Positions 1-10,120 of a stretch of DNA of 64,000 nt are shown one piece after another. Origin of the DNA: Pseudomonas flavescens (GTDB lineage Bacteria > Pseudomonadota > Gammaproteobacteria > Pseudomonadales > Pseudomonadaceae). Position 1 is the first letter of the stretch, and every line of letters starts with the position of its first letter. The notes beneath the pieces were generated by a model. The model saw only the letters and a program-made list of their open reading frames with translations. It did no database searches and was not told the origin of the DNA. The DNA is taken from NCBI RefSeq assembly GCF_013408425.1, contig NZ_JACBYV010000001.1:4588001-4652000 (forward strand). The letters run 5' to 3'. A program made the translations under genes and the position numbers.

Positions 1-3000
1 AATGGCAACTGGTCCCTGAGCCCTTCCCCGGCGCTGGCCAATGCCAGCGTGGTCACGGTGGTGGCCCGTGACGTCGCCGGCAACATCAGCGCCCCGGCCA
101 GCACGGCCGTGGATGCCGTGGCACCCGGCGTCCCAACCCTGCAATCGAGCAATGGCATTACGTTCAGTGGCAGCGCCGAGGCTGGCAGCACGGTCATCAT
201 CACCGGTGCCGCTGGTGCCGTCATCGGCCAGGTCGTTGCCGACGCCCAGGGCAACTGGACATTCACGCCGCCCACGGCAATCGCCAACGGCACAGTGGTG
301 ACCGTGGTCGCCCGGGACGCCGCCGGCAATACCAGCGGGGCGATCACCAGCACCATCGACGCGGTCGCGCCCAATCCCCCCACCATCGGCGCCAGCAACG
401 GCACGCAGCTGAGTGGCACCGCCGAAGCGGGAGCCACGGTGATTCTCACTGGCTCGGGTGGCGTCGCCATCGGCCAGGTCATTGCCGACGCCAACGGCAA
501 CTGGGCGTTCACGCCGGGCAGTGCATTGGCCAACGGCACCGTGGTCACGGCGGTGGCTCGCGATGCCGCCGGCAATACCAGCGGTCAGGCAGCCACCATC
601 ATCGATGCGCTGGCACCGGCCACACCGACGATCGATGCCAGCAATGGCACGCAGCTTGGCGGTAGCGCCGAAGCAGGCAGCACGGTGGTGGTCACGGATG
701 CCAACGGGCGCATCATCGGCCAGGCCACCGCAACGGCCGATGGAACCTGGACACTCACGCCCTCGCCTGCACTGCCCAATGGCGCGCTGATCAGCGCAGT
801 CGCCCGGGATGCCGTGGGCAATACCAGCGCCGCAGTCAGCACCACCATCGACAGTGTCGCCCCGGTTGCACCCACCATTTCGCCCAGCAACGGCATCGAG
901 CTCAGTGGCACCGCGGAAGCCGGCAGCACGGTGATCATCACCGGCCCGGGCGGCAGCATCATCGGCCAGACCTCGGCGAACGCGGGCGGCACCTGGAGTT
1001 TCACACCCACGACGGCGGTGCCGAACGGCACTCAGGTCAGCGTGGTGTCCCGGGATGCGGCGGGCAATACCAGCCCATCGGCGAGCACGGTCATCGACTC
1101 GCAGGTGCCGGATCACCCCACCGTGAATCCGAGCAATGGCGTGCTGCTGAGCGGTACTGCCGAAGCCAACAGCACGGTGATCATCACCGGCCCGGGCGGC
1201 GCCGCAATCGGCACCACCACGGCCAATGCCAGTGGCAACTGGAGCTTCACGCCCGCCTCGGCGCTGGCCAACGGCACGTTGGTCACTGTGGTGGCCCGCG
1301 ACGCACTGGGCAACCAGAGCGCCCCAGCCAGCACGCTGATCGACAGCATCGCGCCCTCCGCGCCTCTGATCAGTCCAAGCAATGGTCTGGTCATCAGCGG
1401 CAGCGCCGAAGCCGGTAGCACGGTGACCGTACGGGTGGCCGGCAACAGCATCGGTACCGCTCTGGCGGACGCCAACGGCAACTGGTCACTGACCCCGGGC
1501 ACGGCGCTGAGCAATGCCACGCAGATCAGTGCCACGGCCACCGACGTGGCAGGCAACGTCAGCACCGCCGCCACTGCGACGGTCGATGCACAGGCACCCG
1601 GAGCGCCAACCATCGGTGCCAGCAACGGCGTCATCCTGAGCGGGACGGCAGAGGCCGGCAGTACGGTGATCATCACCGGCGCTGGCGGCGTCGCCATTGG
1701 TCAGGCGCAGGTCGACGCTGCGGGCAACTGGTCGTTCATCCCCCCCGTGGCACTCACCAACACCACCCAGGTCACCGTGGTGGCGCGCGATGCGGCGGGC
1801 AACACCGGGCCATCCGCGAGCCTGGTGATCGATACCGTGGCGCCCGTCGTGCCGACCGTGCAACCGAGCAATGGCGTGTCGCTGACCGGTACTGCCGAGG
1901 CCGGCAGTACCGTGATCCTCACCGGCCCTGGTGGGGTGGTCATCGGTCAGACCATCGCGGGGCCAGGCGGGGCCTGGAGCTTCAGCCCACAAACGCCGCT
2001 GCAGCACGGCGCCCAGATCAGCGTCAGCGCCCGGGATGCGGCAGGCAACACGGGAGCGTCCGCCAGCGTCAGCATCGACGCCGTGGCACCTGTTGCACCA
2101 ACCATCGACGCCACCAATGGCGTCTTGCTGCGGGGTACCGCAGAGGCTGGCAGTACCGTCATCCTCACCACCGCCAATGGCAGCCCCCTCGCGACGCTCA
2201 CCGCCGATGCCAATGGCGCCTGGAGCCTGACGCCGGGCACGGCACTGGGCCACGGCACCCTGGTAACCGTTGTGTCGCGGGATGCGGCAGGCAACCTCAG
2301 CGCCTCGGCCAGCACCAGTGTCGACGCCATCGCGCCTCAGACGCCCTTCATCGCCGCCAGCAATGGTGTCGATCTGAGTGGTACCGCAGAGGCGGGCAGC
2401 ACGGTGCGGTTGAGCGTAGGGGGCGTACAGATCGCCCAGGTCATCGCCGATGCCAACGGCAACTGGCATTTCACCCCGCCCCTGGCGCTGCCGGACAACA
2501 CGCTGGTCACCGCGATCGCCGTAGACGCCGCAGGTAACACGAGTGGCTCGGCTAGCGTGACGGTGGACGACTCCGGACCGGACCTGCCCGTCGTCGAGCC
2601 CAGCAACGGCAGCCTGCTCAGCGGTAGCGCTGAACCGGGCAGCACCATCACCGTCAGTGTCGGCGGCCAGCAACTCGGCCAGACCATCGCCGATCCGATC
2701 ACCGGAAACTGGGTGCTGCCGGTTTCACCGGCCATCGCCAATGGCACCTCGGTCAGCGTCACCGCCACCGATGCCACCAACAATGTCAGCGCGCCGGCGA
2801 TCATCGTCATCGACAGCGTGCCGCCAGCGGTGCCAACCATCCAGGCCAGCAATGGCACCCTGCTGACCGGCACGGCCGAAGCGGGCAGTACGGTGATCCT
2901 CACCGGTCCCGGGGGTGTGCCAATCGGTATCACCACCGCCACTGCCAGCGGCAGTTGGAGCCTCAACCCCGGTACACCGCTGGCCAATGGCACCCAGGTG

Positions 3001-3820
3001 ACCGTGGTCGCCCGGGATGCAGCCAACAACACCAGCCCATCGGCCAGCGTCACCGTCGATGCGGTAGCGCCTGCGGCCCCGACCATCCTGGCCAGCAACG
3101 GCACGCTGCTGAGCGGTAGCGCAGAGGTGAACAGCACGGTCATTCTCACCGGCCCGGGCGGCGTGCAGATCGGCACCACCACTGCCAATGGCAGCGGCGC
3201 CTGGTCGTTCTCGCCCAGCCCGGCGCTGGCCAACGGCGTGGTGGTAACGGCGATAGCCAGAGATGCCGCCGGCAACAACAGCGGCTCGGTCAGTACCACC
3301 ATCGATGCCGTGGCACCGGTAGCGCCGACCATTCAGCCGAGCAATGGTGCCCTGCTCAGCGGCACGGCGGAAGCCGGCAGCACGGTGCTACTGACTGGCG
3401 CAGGAGGTGCACCGATCGGCACGGCGCTCACCAACGCCAGCGGCAACTGGAGCTTCGCGCCGGGTAGTACGCTGAGCAATGGCACCGTGGTCAAGGCGGT
3501 GGCCCGCGACGCCGCTGGCAATACCAGCGGCTCGATCAGCACCACCATCGATGGCGTCGCACCCGTAGCGCCAACCATTCAACCCAGCAAGGGCACCCTG
3601 CTGACCGGTACTGCCGAAGCAGGCAGTACCGTGATCCTCACCGGCCCGGGCGGCGCCGCGCTCGGTCAAACCACCGCCAATGCCGGCGGCGCCTGGAGCT
3701 TCACACCCGCAGCGCCGCTGGCCAACGGCACCACGGTGACCGTGGTTGCGAGGGATGCAGCGGGCAATACCAGCACTGCAGCGACCACCAACATCGACAG
3801 CCAGGCACCCAACGCGCCAA
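1..3820 (+). repeat. Tandem ~246-bp Ig-like coding repeats
   Basis: The SNG codons that open successive repeats lie at 148, 394, 640 and 886, exactly 246 bp apart. About sixteen copies are seen, with later ones slightly degenerate. Copies are diverged in DNA but conserved in protein, so copy number could vary by recombination. Confidence 0.85.
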
Positions 3821-5535
3821 GCAACCTGTTCGTTACCGCGGACGGCACGCTGCTCACCGGCAACGCCGAGGCCGGCAGCCAGGTGCGTATCGTGGTCAAT
3901 GGCAACGTCGCCAATCCGATCACGGTGACGGCCACCGCAGCGGGTACCTTCGCCGCCATACTGATCCCGGCACTGGTGGCCGGCCAGCCCATCGGCGTGA
4001 CGGCCATCGACGCGGCGGGTAACGTCAGCGCATCGGCGGGCACCAACGCGCCCAACCTGTCAGCGCCGACCATCAGCGTTGCCGAGGCGGCCGATACTTA
4101 CATCAATGCTGCCGAAGCGGCGGATGGCATCCAGGTGCGCGTTGGCCTGGCCACCGGCGTGCGCGCCGGTGACGTGGTCACCGTCACCTACACCGGCACG
4201 GGTGGTTACCAGTTCAATCAGGCCCATACCGTGACCGCCGCCGAGGCTCTGGCAGGCAGCGCCGTGGTGTCGGTCGTGCCACCCGCTGGCAGCTTCCCCC
4301 AAGGGGCGGCTTCGGTGACGGCGCATGTCAACAATGGCGCCAACTCCCAGGCGGCGAACTTCACCGTCGATACAATCGCGCCGTCCTCTCCGGTGCTCGG
4401 TCTGGTCGGTAACCTGCTGACCATTTCCGGTGAGCCGAACAGTGAACTGACGGTCCGTATCGACCTGGGCGGTACGGTGGCCACCGCCACGGTCACCGCC
4501 AACAACGCGGGCCTGGCCTCGGTGAATCTGCTCACCGGGCTGAACATCGGCCTGAGCTACGACCAACTGCTCAGCGCCCAGGTTTCGGTGTCCGCCAGGG
4601 ATCAGGCGGGCAACCAGAGCAACGTCGCGACCCTGGGCCTGGGTACCAGCCTGCAGCAGCAACCCATCACCCTGGGCAACCTGGCCGTGGACGCCAATCT
4701 CAATCTGCTCAATCTTCCCGCTGCCCGGCTGGGCGTCAGCGGCAAGACCGTGGCGGGTGCCGCACTGGCCGTCGAAGTGCTGACCCCGGTCGGCTACATC
4801 GGCGTCGCCCCGCTGGCTGCCGACGCCAATGGCAATTTCTCGCTCAACTTGCTCAGCCCCACGGTGCTCAGCCAGCTCGGTCTGTCGCTCACCAACATCC
4901 TCAACCTCGGCGGCGATCTGGCGCTGCGCATCACCGCCACTTCCGCGGGCAAGACCAGCGGCGTGTACACCGTCGACCTCGACCCACTGGGCCTGCTCGG
5001 CCTGACCATCGGCAGCGTGCGGGTCGATGGCACGGCAGCGGACGACATCCTCTCCGGTAACGCGACCATCGCCGGCGAGCGGATCTTCGCCGGGCTCGGC
5101 AATGACCTGATCCTCAATGTCGGCTCCGGCGACCGGGTGGACGCAGGCGCAGGCAACGACACCATTCAGATCAAGGCCACCAACTTCGGCAACGTCGATG
5201 GCGGGACCGGTTTCGACACGGTGGTCTTCGATGGCGGGATCGACATCAACTACGGGGCCGCGGGAATCGGCACCTTCAGCAACATCGAGCGCATCGATCT
5301 CGGTACCGGTGATTCGGGCAGCACGCTGACCCTCACCGCAGCCGCCGTCGACGCCATGACCGATTCGAGAAACACCCTGCAGATCACCGGCGAAAGCAAT
5401 GACGTGCTCAACCTCACGGCCAGCGCGCTGAAAACCGGGGCGCAGCAGATCGACGGCATCACCTACGACGTCTATACCTACGGAAGCACCACGCTGCTGG
5501 TGGAAGAGAATACGGTACAGGTCGTGGTCAGTTGA
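1..5535 (+). CDS. Giant Ig-like-repeat adhesin, type I secreted (5' end missing)
   Basis: The frame is open from the first base, so the gene starts upstream and only about 1,844 C-terminal residues are seen. Roughly sixteen repeats of about 82 residues (246 bp) run to about base 3,820. Each has the pattern SNG..LSGTAEAGSTV, G.W.FTP, VVARDAAGNTS. This is the bacterial Ig-like fold of biofilm adhesins such as LapA, BapA and SiiE. Divergent Ig-like modules follow (about 4,060-5,000). The C-terminus has a short RTX-like glycine/aspartate region (GTAADDILSGN, AGLGNDL, GAGNDTI, about 5,030-5,230), typical of substrates of type I secretion. Three secretion genes follow immediately, supporting export to the cell surface. 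Expected role: cell-surface adhesion and biofilm formation. The N-terminus, which would show any surface-retention module, is outside the window. No LapD or LapG is visible here. Confidence 0.9.
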   Translation, partial: NGNWSLSPSPALANASVVTVVARDVAGNISAPASTAVDAVAPGVPTLQSSNGITFSGSAEAGSTVIITGAAGAVIGQVVADAQGNWTFTPPTAIANGTVVTVVARDAAGNTSGAITSTIDAVAPNPPTIGASNGTQLSGTAEAGATVILTGSGGVAIGQVIADANGNWAFTPGSALANGTVVTAVARDAAGNTSGQAATIIDALAPATPTIDASNGTQLGGSAEAGSTVVVTDANGRIIGQATATADGTWTLTPSPALPNGALISAVARDAVGNTSAAVSTTIDSVAPVAPTISPSNGIELSGTAEAGSTVIITGPGGSIIGQTSANAGGTWSFTPTTAVPNGTQVSVVSRDAAGNTSPSASTVIDSQVPDHPTVNPSNGVLLSGTAEANSTVIITGPGGAAIGTTTANASGNWSFTPASALANGTLVTVVARDALGNQSAPASTLIDSIAPSAPLISPSNGLVISGSAEAGSTVTVRVAGNSIGTALADANGNWSLTPGTALSNATQISATATDVAGNVSTAATATVDAQAPGAPTIGASNGVILSGTAEAGSTVIITGAGGVAIGQAQVDAAGNWSFIPPVALTNTTQVTVVARDAAGNTGPSASLVIDTVAPVVPTVQPSNGVSLTGTAEAGSTVILTGPGGVVIGQTIAGPGGAWSFSPQTPLQHGAQISVSARDAAGNTGASASVSIDAVAPVAPTIDATNGVLLRGTAEAGSTVILTTANGSPLATLTADANGAWSLTPGTALGHGTLVTVVSRDAAGNLSASASTSVDAIAPQTPFIAASNGVDLSGTAEAGSTVRLSVGGVQIAQVIADANGNWHFTPPLALPDNTLVTAIAVDAAGNTSGSASVTVDDSGPDLPVVEPSNGSLLSGSAEPGSTITVSVGGQQLGQTIADPITGNWVLPVSPAIANGTSVSVTATDATNNVSAPAIIVIDSVPPAVPTIQASNGTLLTGTAEAGSTVILTGPGGVPIGITTATASGSWSLNPGTPLANGTQVTVVARDAANNTSPSASVTVDAVAPAAPTILASNGTLLSGSAEVNSTVILTGPGGVQIGTTTANGSGAWSFSPSPALANGVVVTAIARDAAGNNSGSVSTTIDAVAPVAPTIQPSNGALLSGTAEAGSTVLLTGAGGAPIGTALTNASGNWSFAPGSTLSNGTVVKAVARDAAGNTSGSISTTIDGVAPVAPTIQPSKGTLLTGTAEAGSTVILTGPGGAALGQTTANAGGAWSFTPAAPLANGTTVTVVARDAAGNTSTAATTNIDSQAPNAPSNLFVTADGTLLTGNAEAGSQVRIVVNGNVANPITVTATAAGTFAAILIPALVAGQPIGVTAIDAAGNVSASAGTNAPNLSAPTISVAEAADTYINAAEAADGIQVRVGLATGVRAGDVVTVTYTGTGGYQFNQAHTVTAAEALAGSAVVSVVPPAGSFPQGAASVTAHVNNGANSQAANFTVDTIAPSSPVLGLVGNLLTISGEPNSELTVRIDLGGTVATATVTANNAGLASVNLLTGLNIGLSYDQLLSAQVSVSARDQAGNQSNVATLGLGTSLQQQPITLGNLAVDANLNLLNLPAARLGVSGKTVAGAALAVEVLTPVGYIGVAPLAADANGNFSLNLLSPTVLSQLGLSLTNILNLGGDLALRITATSAGKTSGVYTVDLDPLGLLGLTIGSVRVDGTAADDILSGNATIAGERIFAGLGNDLILNVGSGDRVDAGAGNDTIQIKATNFGNVDGGTGFDTVVFDGGIDINYGAAGIGTFSNIERIDLGTGDSGSTLTLTAAAVDAMTDSRNTLQITGESNDVLNLTASALKTGAQQIDGITYDVYTYGSTTLLVEENTVQVVVS

Positions 5536-5555
5536 TAGGGAAGCCGTTGCGCAGT

Positions 5556-6806
5556 ATGGATACGCGTCGTCGTGACTGGGTCATTCGCGTTGCAATCGCC
5601 TTGTGCCTGCCCGTGTCCGTGCAGGCCATGCCACTGGACCAGGCGGTACGCAACGGCCTGGCGATTCATCCGCAGGTGCGTGCGGCGCTCTCCGAGGCCG
5701 CACGGGCGGAAACCGAGGTGAAGATCGCCAAGGGTGGCTACTACCCGTCGCTGTCGCTGTCCGGCGGCCCGCAGGAGTTCGATATCGGCGAGGCGGTCTA
5801 CGACGTCACCGTCTCGCAGATGCTTTACGACTGGGGCCGCGTGGACAGCCAGGTGGATACCGCCAAGGCGACCCAGCGCCAGCTTTCGGCCAGCGCAGAA
5901 GTCACCCGCGAAGATGCTGCCCTGGATATCGTCGAGACGTACCTGGACGTGCTGGTCGCGCAGCGCCGCATCGATGCCGTACGCCGCCATATTCGTCTGC
6001 TCGACGACATCCGGGCAATGACCGAGGCGCGCGGTGCGGATGGTTATTCGGACCGTAGCGAGCAGGATCGCGCCGGCCTGGAAATCTCCCGCGCCCAGGA
6101 GCAGCTGGCGCTGGAAAAAGGCGCCCTGCTCGATGCCGGCAACCAGCTCGCGCTGCTCACCGGAGCGCCCCCCGAGGGCCTGGCCGAACCACGGCCGCCC
6201 TCCATGCAGCGCTACCTGGCGACTCGCGACCTGCCGCGCATCATCAGCAGCTCGCCGCTGTACCTGCGTGCCATGGAAGACACCAGCCTGGCCGAGGCGG
6301 AGCTCAGAGGCACCAAGGCAGCGTTGCTGCCACAGCTGAATCTGGAGGCTTCGGCGACACGCCGGGAAATTGGCGGGCGCCTGCAGAACGATTCGATGGT
6401 CAACCTGCGCCTGCGCATGGACACCCTCCAGGGGCTTTCCAACTTCCAGCGCCCCACTGCCGCCGCGCAACGCCTGGAGTCGGCCAGCTGGGGCCAGGAC
6501 GCCATCCTGCGCGACATCCGCCGCCAGTTGCAGAGCCTGTTCGATATCGGCGATTCCCTGCTCTGGCGCGAACATGCCCTCGCCGTGCAGGTGAGGGATT
6601 CGGAACAGGTCGGCGGTCTTTACCGTGAACAGTTCGAGGTCGGTCGCCGCGATGTGATCGACCTGCTTACCGTACAACGTGAACGTTTCGAGGCCGAGCG
6701 CCAGTTGATCGTGCTGCAGGTCGAACGCTTGCGCCTCGAGTACCGTGCCGCCGCGCAGATCGGTCTGCTCGGCCCCCTGTTGGAGAACAGCCTGAATGGA
6801 TCCTGA
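5556..6806 (+). CDS. TolC-family outer membrane channel of type I secretion
   Basis: A 416-residue protein with a signal peptide (DTRRRDWVIR then a hydrophobic stretch ending in SVQA). Its body is the usual TolC coiled-coil and beta-barrel type: LDQAVRNGLAIHPQVRAAL near the N-terminus, YPSLSLSG, and a C-terminal FEVGRRDVIDLLTVQRERF segment. I chose the ATG at 5556 because AGGGAAG lies 12 bases upstream. An in-frame TTG at 5532, overlapping the adhesin stop, would add eight residues but has no clear ribosome site. It sits between the adhesin and the ABC transporter and overlaps the latter by 11 bases, so it is the outer membrane exit duct for the adhesin, as LapE is for LapA. Confidence 0.9.
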   Translation: MDTRRRDWVIRVAIALCLPVSVQAMPLDQAVRNGLAIHPQVRAALSEAARAETEVKIAKGGYYPSLSLSGGPQEFDIGEAVYDVTVSQMLYDWGRVDSQVDTAKATQRQLSASAEVTREDAALDIVETYLDVLVAQRRIDAVRRHIRLLDDIRAMTEARGADGYSDRSEQDRAGLEISRAQEQLALEKGALLDAGNQLALLTGAPPEGLAEPRPPSMQRYLATRDLPRIISSSPLYLRAMEDTSLAEAELRGTKAALLPQLNLEASATRREIGGRLQNDSMVNLRLRMDTLQGLSNFQRPTAAAQRLESASWGQDAILRDIRRQLQSLFDIGDSLLWREHALAVQVRDSEQVGGLYREQFEVGRRDVIDLLTVQRERFEAERQLIVLQVERLRLEYRAAAQIGLLGPLLENSLNGS

Positions 6807-8958
6807 CAACCTGGCAGCAGCCGGCAAGGGAGGCGATCAGGACCCACTGCGTCAGGGCCTGGTGCTGCTCTGCCGCCAGCTCGGCAGACCGCTGACGGGG
6901 GCCGAACTGGCCGATGGCATCGCCCTGGAGCAGGGCCGCCTGCCCCTGCGCATGGTCGCCCGGGCCCTGCGCCGTGCGGATATCGTCGCACGGGTCGCCG
7001 AGGAGCCGCTCAGGCGGATCGACGATTACCTGCTGCCCGCCTTGCTGCTGCTCGAAGACGGACGCTGTGTGGTGCTGGTCAGCCAACACGACGAACAGGC
7101 CGATATTCTCGTGCCCCACAGCGATGGCGGCGTACAGCGTCTGGCCATCGCCGACCTGCAAAGCCTCTACAGCGGCATGGCGGTGTTCGCCAAATGCCGC
7201 TACCGCCCCGATGGGCGTGCCGAAGAGTTCGCCAGCCCAACTCGCGAGCACTGGTTCTACGGGGCCCTCAAGCGCCTGCGCCGCTCCTATGTCGAGGTCG
7301 CCGTGGCGGCCTTCATCGCCAACCTGCTGGCCATTGCCGCTGCGCTGTTCGCCATGCAGGTCTATGACCGCGTGGTGCCCAACGCCGCCTTCGACACCCT
7401 GTGGGTACTGGCCAGTGGCGTGGCCCTGGCCATCGTCCTGGAAAGCCTGTTGCGCGGGCTGCGCGCGCACCTGCTGACGACCCTGGGCAAACGCCTGGAC
7501 CTGCAGCTGTCGTCGTTGCTGTTCGAGCGGGTGCTCAATACCCGGCTGGGCGCCAAGCCCGCCTCGGTCGGCGCCTTCAGCACGCAGATCCGCGAGTTCG
7601 AGTCGGTGCGCGAGTTCTTCACCTCGTCGAGCGCGGCGGTGATCAGCGACCTGCCCTTCGTGCTCATCTTCCTGCTGATCATCGCCCTGATCGGTGGCCA
7701 TGTGGTCTGGGTGCCTGCGGTCGCGGCGGTGCTGATGGTGTTGCCCGGGCTGCTCGCCCAGGGGCGTCTGGCGCGGCTGTCACGGCAGAATCTGCGCGAG
7801 GGGGCGGTGAAGAACGGCATCCTGCTCGAATCCATCGAGCACCTGGAAACGGTCAAGGCCAGCCGTGCCGAGGGCCGCTGCATGCACCTGTGGGAAACCC
7901 TCACGGCGCAGCTCGCCGGCAGCGCGATGAAGACCCAAAGCCTGACCTCGGCACTCAGCTACGGGGTGAGCACGGTGCAGCAGCTCTGCTACGTCGGCGT
8001 GGTGGTGTTCGGCGTGTACCGCATCAGCGATGGCTACCTGAGCATGGGGGCGCTGGTGGCCTGCTCGATTCTTTCCGCGCGGACCATTGCGCCGCTGTCG
8101 CAGATAGCCGGCATTCTCGGCCGCTGGCAGCACACCAAGGTCGCCCTCGAAGGCCTCGACCAACTGATGACCGGCCCGGTGGAGCGCCCCGCCGGCCAGC
8201 GCTTCGTACGCAAGGAAAACCTGGCAGGTGATTATCGACTCGAGCAGCTGCGCCTCAGCCACGATGATGCGCCGCCCATTGTCGACGTCAACGCCTTGAG
8301 CATTCGTGCCGGTGAGCGGATCGCCCTGCTGGGCGGCAACGGCGCCGGCAAATCCACCCTGTTGCGCCTGCTCGCCGGGCTTCTCGACCCGAGCACCGGG
8401 CGGGTGATGGTCGACGACATCAGCCTGACCCAGATCGATCCAGCGGATCGCCGCCGGCATATCGGTTACCTGCCTCAGGACATCGCCCTGTTCTACGGCA
8501 CGCTGCGCGACAACCTCAATCTGGAGGGTGCCGCGGTCAGCGACGAGGAGCTGTTCGAGGCACTCGACGGCGTCGGTCTGGGCGCCTGGGTGCGCAGCCA
8601 TCCGCTGGGTCTGGACATGCCCATTCAGGGCAATGCCAGCCTGTCCGGCGGCCAGCGCCAGGCGGTCGGGCTGGTGCGCGTGCTGGTGCAGGATCCGCCC
8701 ATCGTACTGCTCGACGAACCGACGTCCTCGTTCGACCAGACCAGCGAAAGGCAGGTGGTCGAGTACCTGCAGCAGTGGATCAGCGGGCGCACCCTGATTC
8801 TGGTTACCCACAAGAAGGTCATGCTCTCGCTGGTGGAGCGCGCCGTGGTGATGCGCCAGGGCCGGGTGATCATGGATGGCGCGCTGGATCAGGTGGTGCA
8901 GGACAACGTGGTGAACGCGCCAGCGGAAAGCCGAGGAGGCAATCATGCCGTCCAATGA
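6796..8958 (+). CDS. Type I secretion ABC transporter (LapB-like permease/ATPase)
   Basis: A 720-residue inner-membrane exporter. Residues about 1-130 resemble a C39 peptidase-like domain but lack the usual catalytic cysteine context, so this is probably a degenerate substrate-docking domain. Membrane helices lie between about 165 and 440. The ATPase domain carries Walker A GGNGAGKST (about 512-520), the signature LSGGQ (about 616) and Walker B IVLLDEPTSS (about 636). Length and order fit the transporters of large adhesins (LapB type). The start codon lies inside the end of the TolC-like gene, and the stop overlaps the start of the adaptor gene, so all three are one translational unit. It should energise export of the upstream adhesin. 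Confidence 0.93.
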   Translation: MDPDNLAAAGKGGDQDPLRQGLVLLCRQLGRPLTGAELADGIALEQGRLPLRMVARALRRADIVARVAEEPLRRIDDYLLPALLLLEDGRCVVLVSQHDEQADILVPHSDGGVQRLAIADLQSLYSGMAVFAKCRYRPDGRAEEFASPTREHWFYGALKRLRRSYVEVAVAAFIANLLAIAAALFAMQVYDRVVPNAAFDTLWVLASGVALAIVLESLLRGLRAHLLTTLGKRLDLQLSSLLFERVLNTRLGAKPASVGAFSTQIREFESVREFFTSSSAAVISDLPFVLIFLLIIALIGGHVVWVPAVAAVLMVLPGLLAQGRLARLSRQNLREGAVKNGILLESIEHLETVKASRAEGRCMHLWETLTAQLAGSAMKTQSLTSALSYGVSTVQQLCYVGVVVFGVYRISDGYLSMGALVACSILSARTIAPLSQIAGILGRWQHTKVALEGLDQLMTGPVERPAGQRFVRKENLAGDYRLEQLRLSHDDAPPIVDVNALSIRAGERIALLGGNGAGKSTLLRLLAGLLDPSTGRVMVDDISLTQIDPADRRRHIGYLPQDIALFYGTLRDNLNLEGAAVSDEELFEALDGVGLGAWVRSHPLGLDMPIQGNASLSGGQRQAVGLVRVLVQDPPIVLLDEPTSSFDQTSERQVVEYLQQWISGRTLILVTHKKVMLSLVERAVVMRQGRVIMDGALDQVVQDNVVNAPAESRGGNHAVQ

Positions 8959-10120
8959 CCGGCTGCGCCGACAGCTCGAAGACCCCTTGCTCAGCGCCAC
9001 CCACCCGCTGTTCCGACCCCTGCTGTGGACGATTCTGGCTACCGTACTGCTGGCCATCGCGTGGGCTGCCTGGGCCGAGCTCGATGAAGTGACGCGCGGT
9101 GATGGCCGGGTGGTGCCGTTCACCCGTATTCAGAAGATCCAGAGCCTGGAGGGTGGCATTCTCGATCGTCTGCTGGTCGGCGAAGGCGATCTGGTGGAGG
9201 TCGGGCAACCCCTGGTGCGGTTGGACGAAACGCGCTTTCGTACCTCGTTCCAGGAATCGGCCAACCAGTCGGCGGCCATGCGCGCCACCATCGCCCGCCT
9301 GGATGCCGAAGTGCTCGGCAAGGACCGCATCGCATTTCCCGAGGACATCGACCCCGCCAGCCCCCTGGCCCGCTCCGAGCAGGAGCTGTTCAAGTCGCGG
9401 CGCGACAAACTGCAGGATGGTGTCAGTGCCATCAACCGGCAGATCCGCCTCTCGCAACAGCAACTCGACCTGGTCGAGCCGTTGGTGGCCAAACGTGCCG
9501 TGAGCCAGATGGAAGCACTCAAGCTGAGCCAGGAGATCGCGACGCTCAACGGCAAACTCACCGAACTGCGCAGCAGCTACTTCCAGGATGCCTACACCGA
9601 GCGGCAAAGCAAGAAGGCCGAACTCAGCGCCCTGGAGCCCATCGTCCAGCAGCGCGAGGATCAGTTGCGCCGCACCGAAATCCTTTCACCCGTACGCGGC
9701 CGGGTGAACACCGTGCTGATCAATACCCGCGGCGGGGTGATCCAGCCTGGCGAGCCGATCATGGAGGTGATCCCGGTGGAGGATCGGCTGCTGATCGAAG
9801 CGAGGATCAAACCCCGCGACGTGGCCTTCCTGGTGCCCGGCATGCCCACCAAGGTGAAGATCACCGCCTATGACTACAGCATCTACGGTTACCTGACCGG
9901 CACCCTGGAACAGATCAGCGCCGACACCATCGAGGAGGAGACGGCACAGGGCAAGGAGTTCTACTACGAGGTGCTGATCAAGACCGACGGCAGCCAGCTC
10001 AAGCGGCGCGACGAAATCCTGCCGATCATTCCGGGCATGGTGGCCGAGGTGGATATCCTCAGCGGCAAGCGCACGGTGCTCAACTACCTGCTCAGGCCGC
10101 TGCTGAAGGCGCAGTTGTAA
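8945..10120 (+). CDS. HlyD-family type I secretion periplasmic adaptor (LapC-like)
   Basis: A 391-residue membrane-fusion protein. A short cytoplasmic N-terminus is followed by one membrane helix (PLLWTILATVLLAIAWAAWA), then GDGRVVP and the lipoyl half-motif (EGGILDRLLVGEGDLVEVGQPL). A long coiled coil spans about residues 95-235. The second lipoyl half contains the typical ILSPVRGRVNTV, and a beta-barrel region follows (MPTKVKITAYDYSIYGYLTG). It bridges the ABC transporter and the TolC-like channel. Its start overlaps the end of the transporter gene by 14 bases. Confidence 0.93.
   Translation: MPSNDRLRRQLEDPLLSATHPLFRPLLWTILATVLLAIAWAAWAELDEVTRGDGRVVPFTRIQKIQSLEGGILDRLLVGEGDLVEVGQPLVRLDETRFRTSFQESANQSAAMRATIARLDAEVLGKDRIAFPEDIDPASPLARSEQELFKSRRDKLQDGVSAINRQIRLSQQQLDLVEPLVAKRAVSQMEALKLSQEIATLNGKLTELRSSYFQDAYTERQSKKAELSALEPIVQQREDQLRRTEILSPVRGRVNTVLINTRGGVIQPGEPIMEVIPVEDRLLIEARIKPRDVAFLVPGMPTKVKITAYDYSIYGYLTGTLEQISADTIEEETAQGKEFYYEVLIKTDGSQLKRRDEILPIIPGMVAEVDILSGKRTVLNYLLRPLLKAQL

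Noticed and set aside
1486..2673. 395-codon frame opposite the adhesin repeats
   Set aside because: It reflects the repeat periodicity of the adhesin on the other strand; no independent domain.
1..3820. Regular repeats considered as a CRISPR array
   Set aside because: Units are 246 bp, protein-coding and without spacer/direct-repeat structure.
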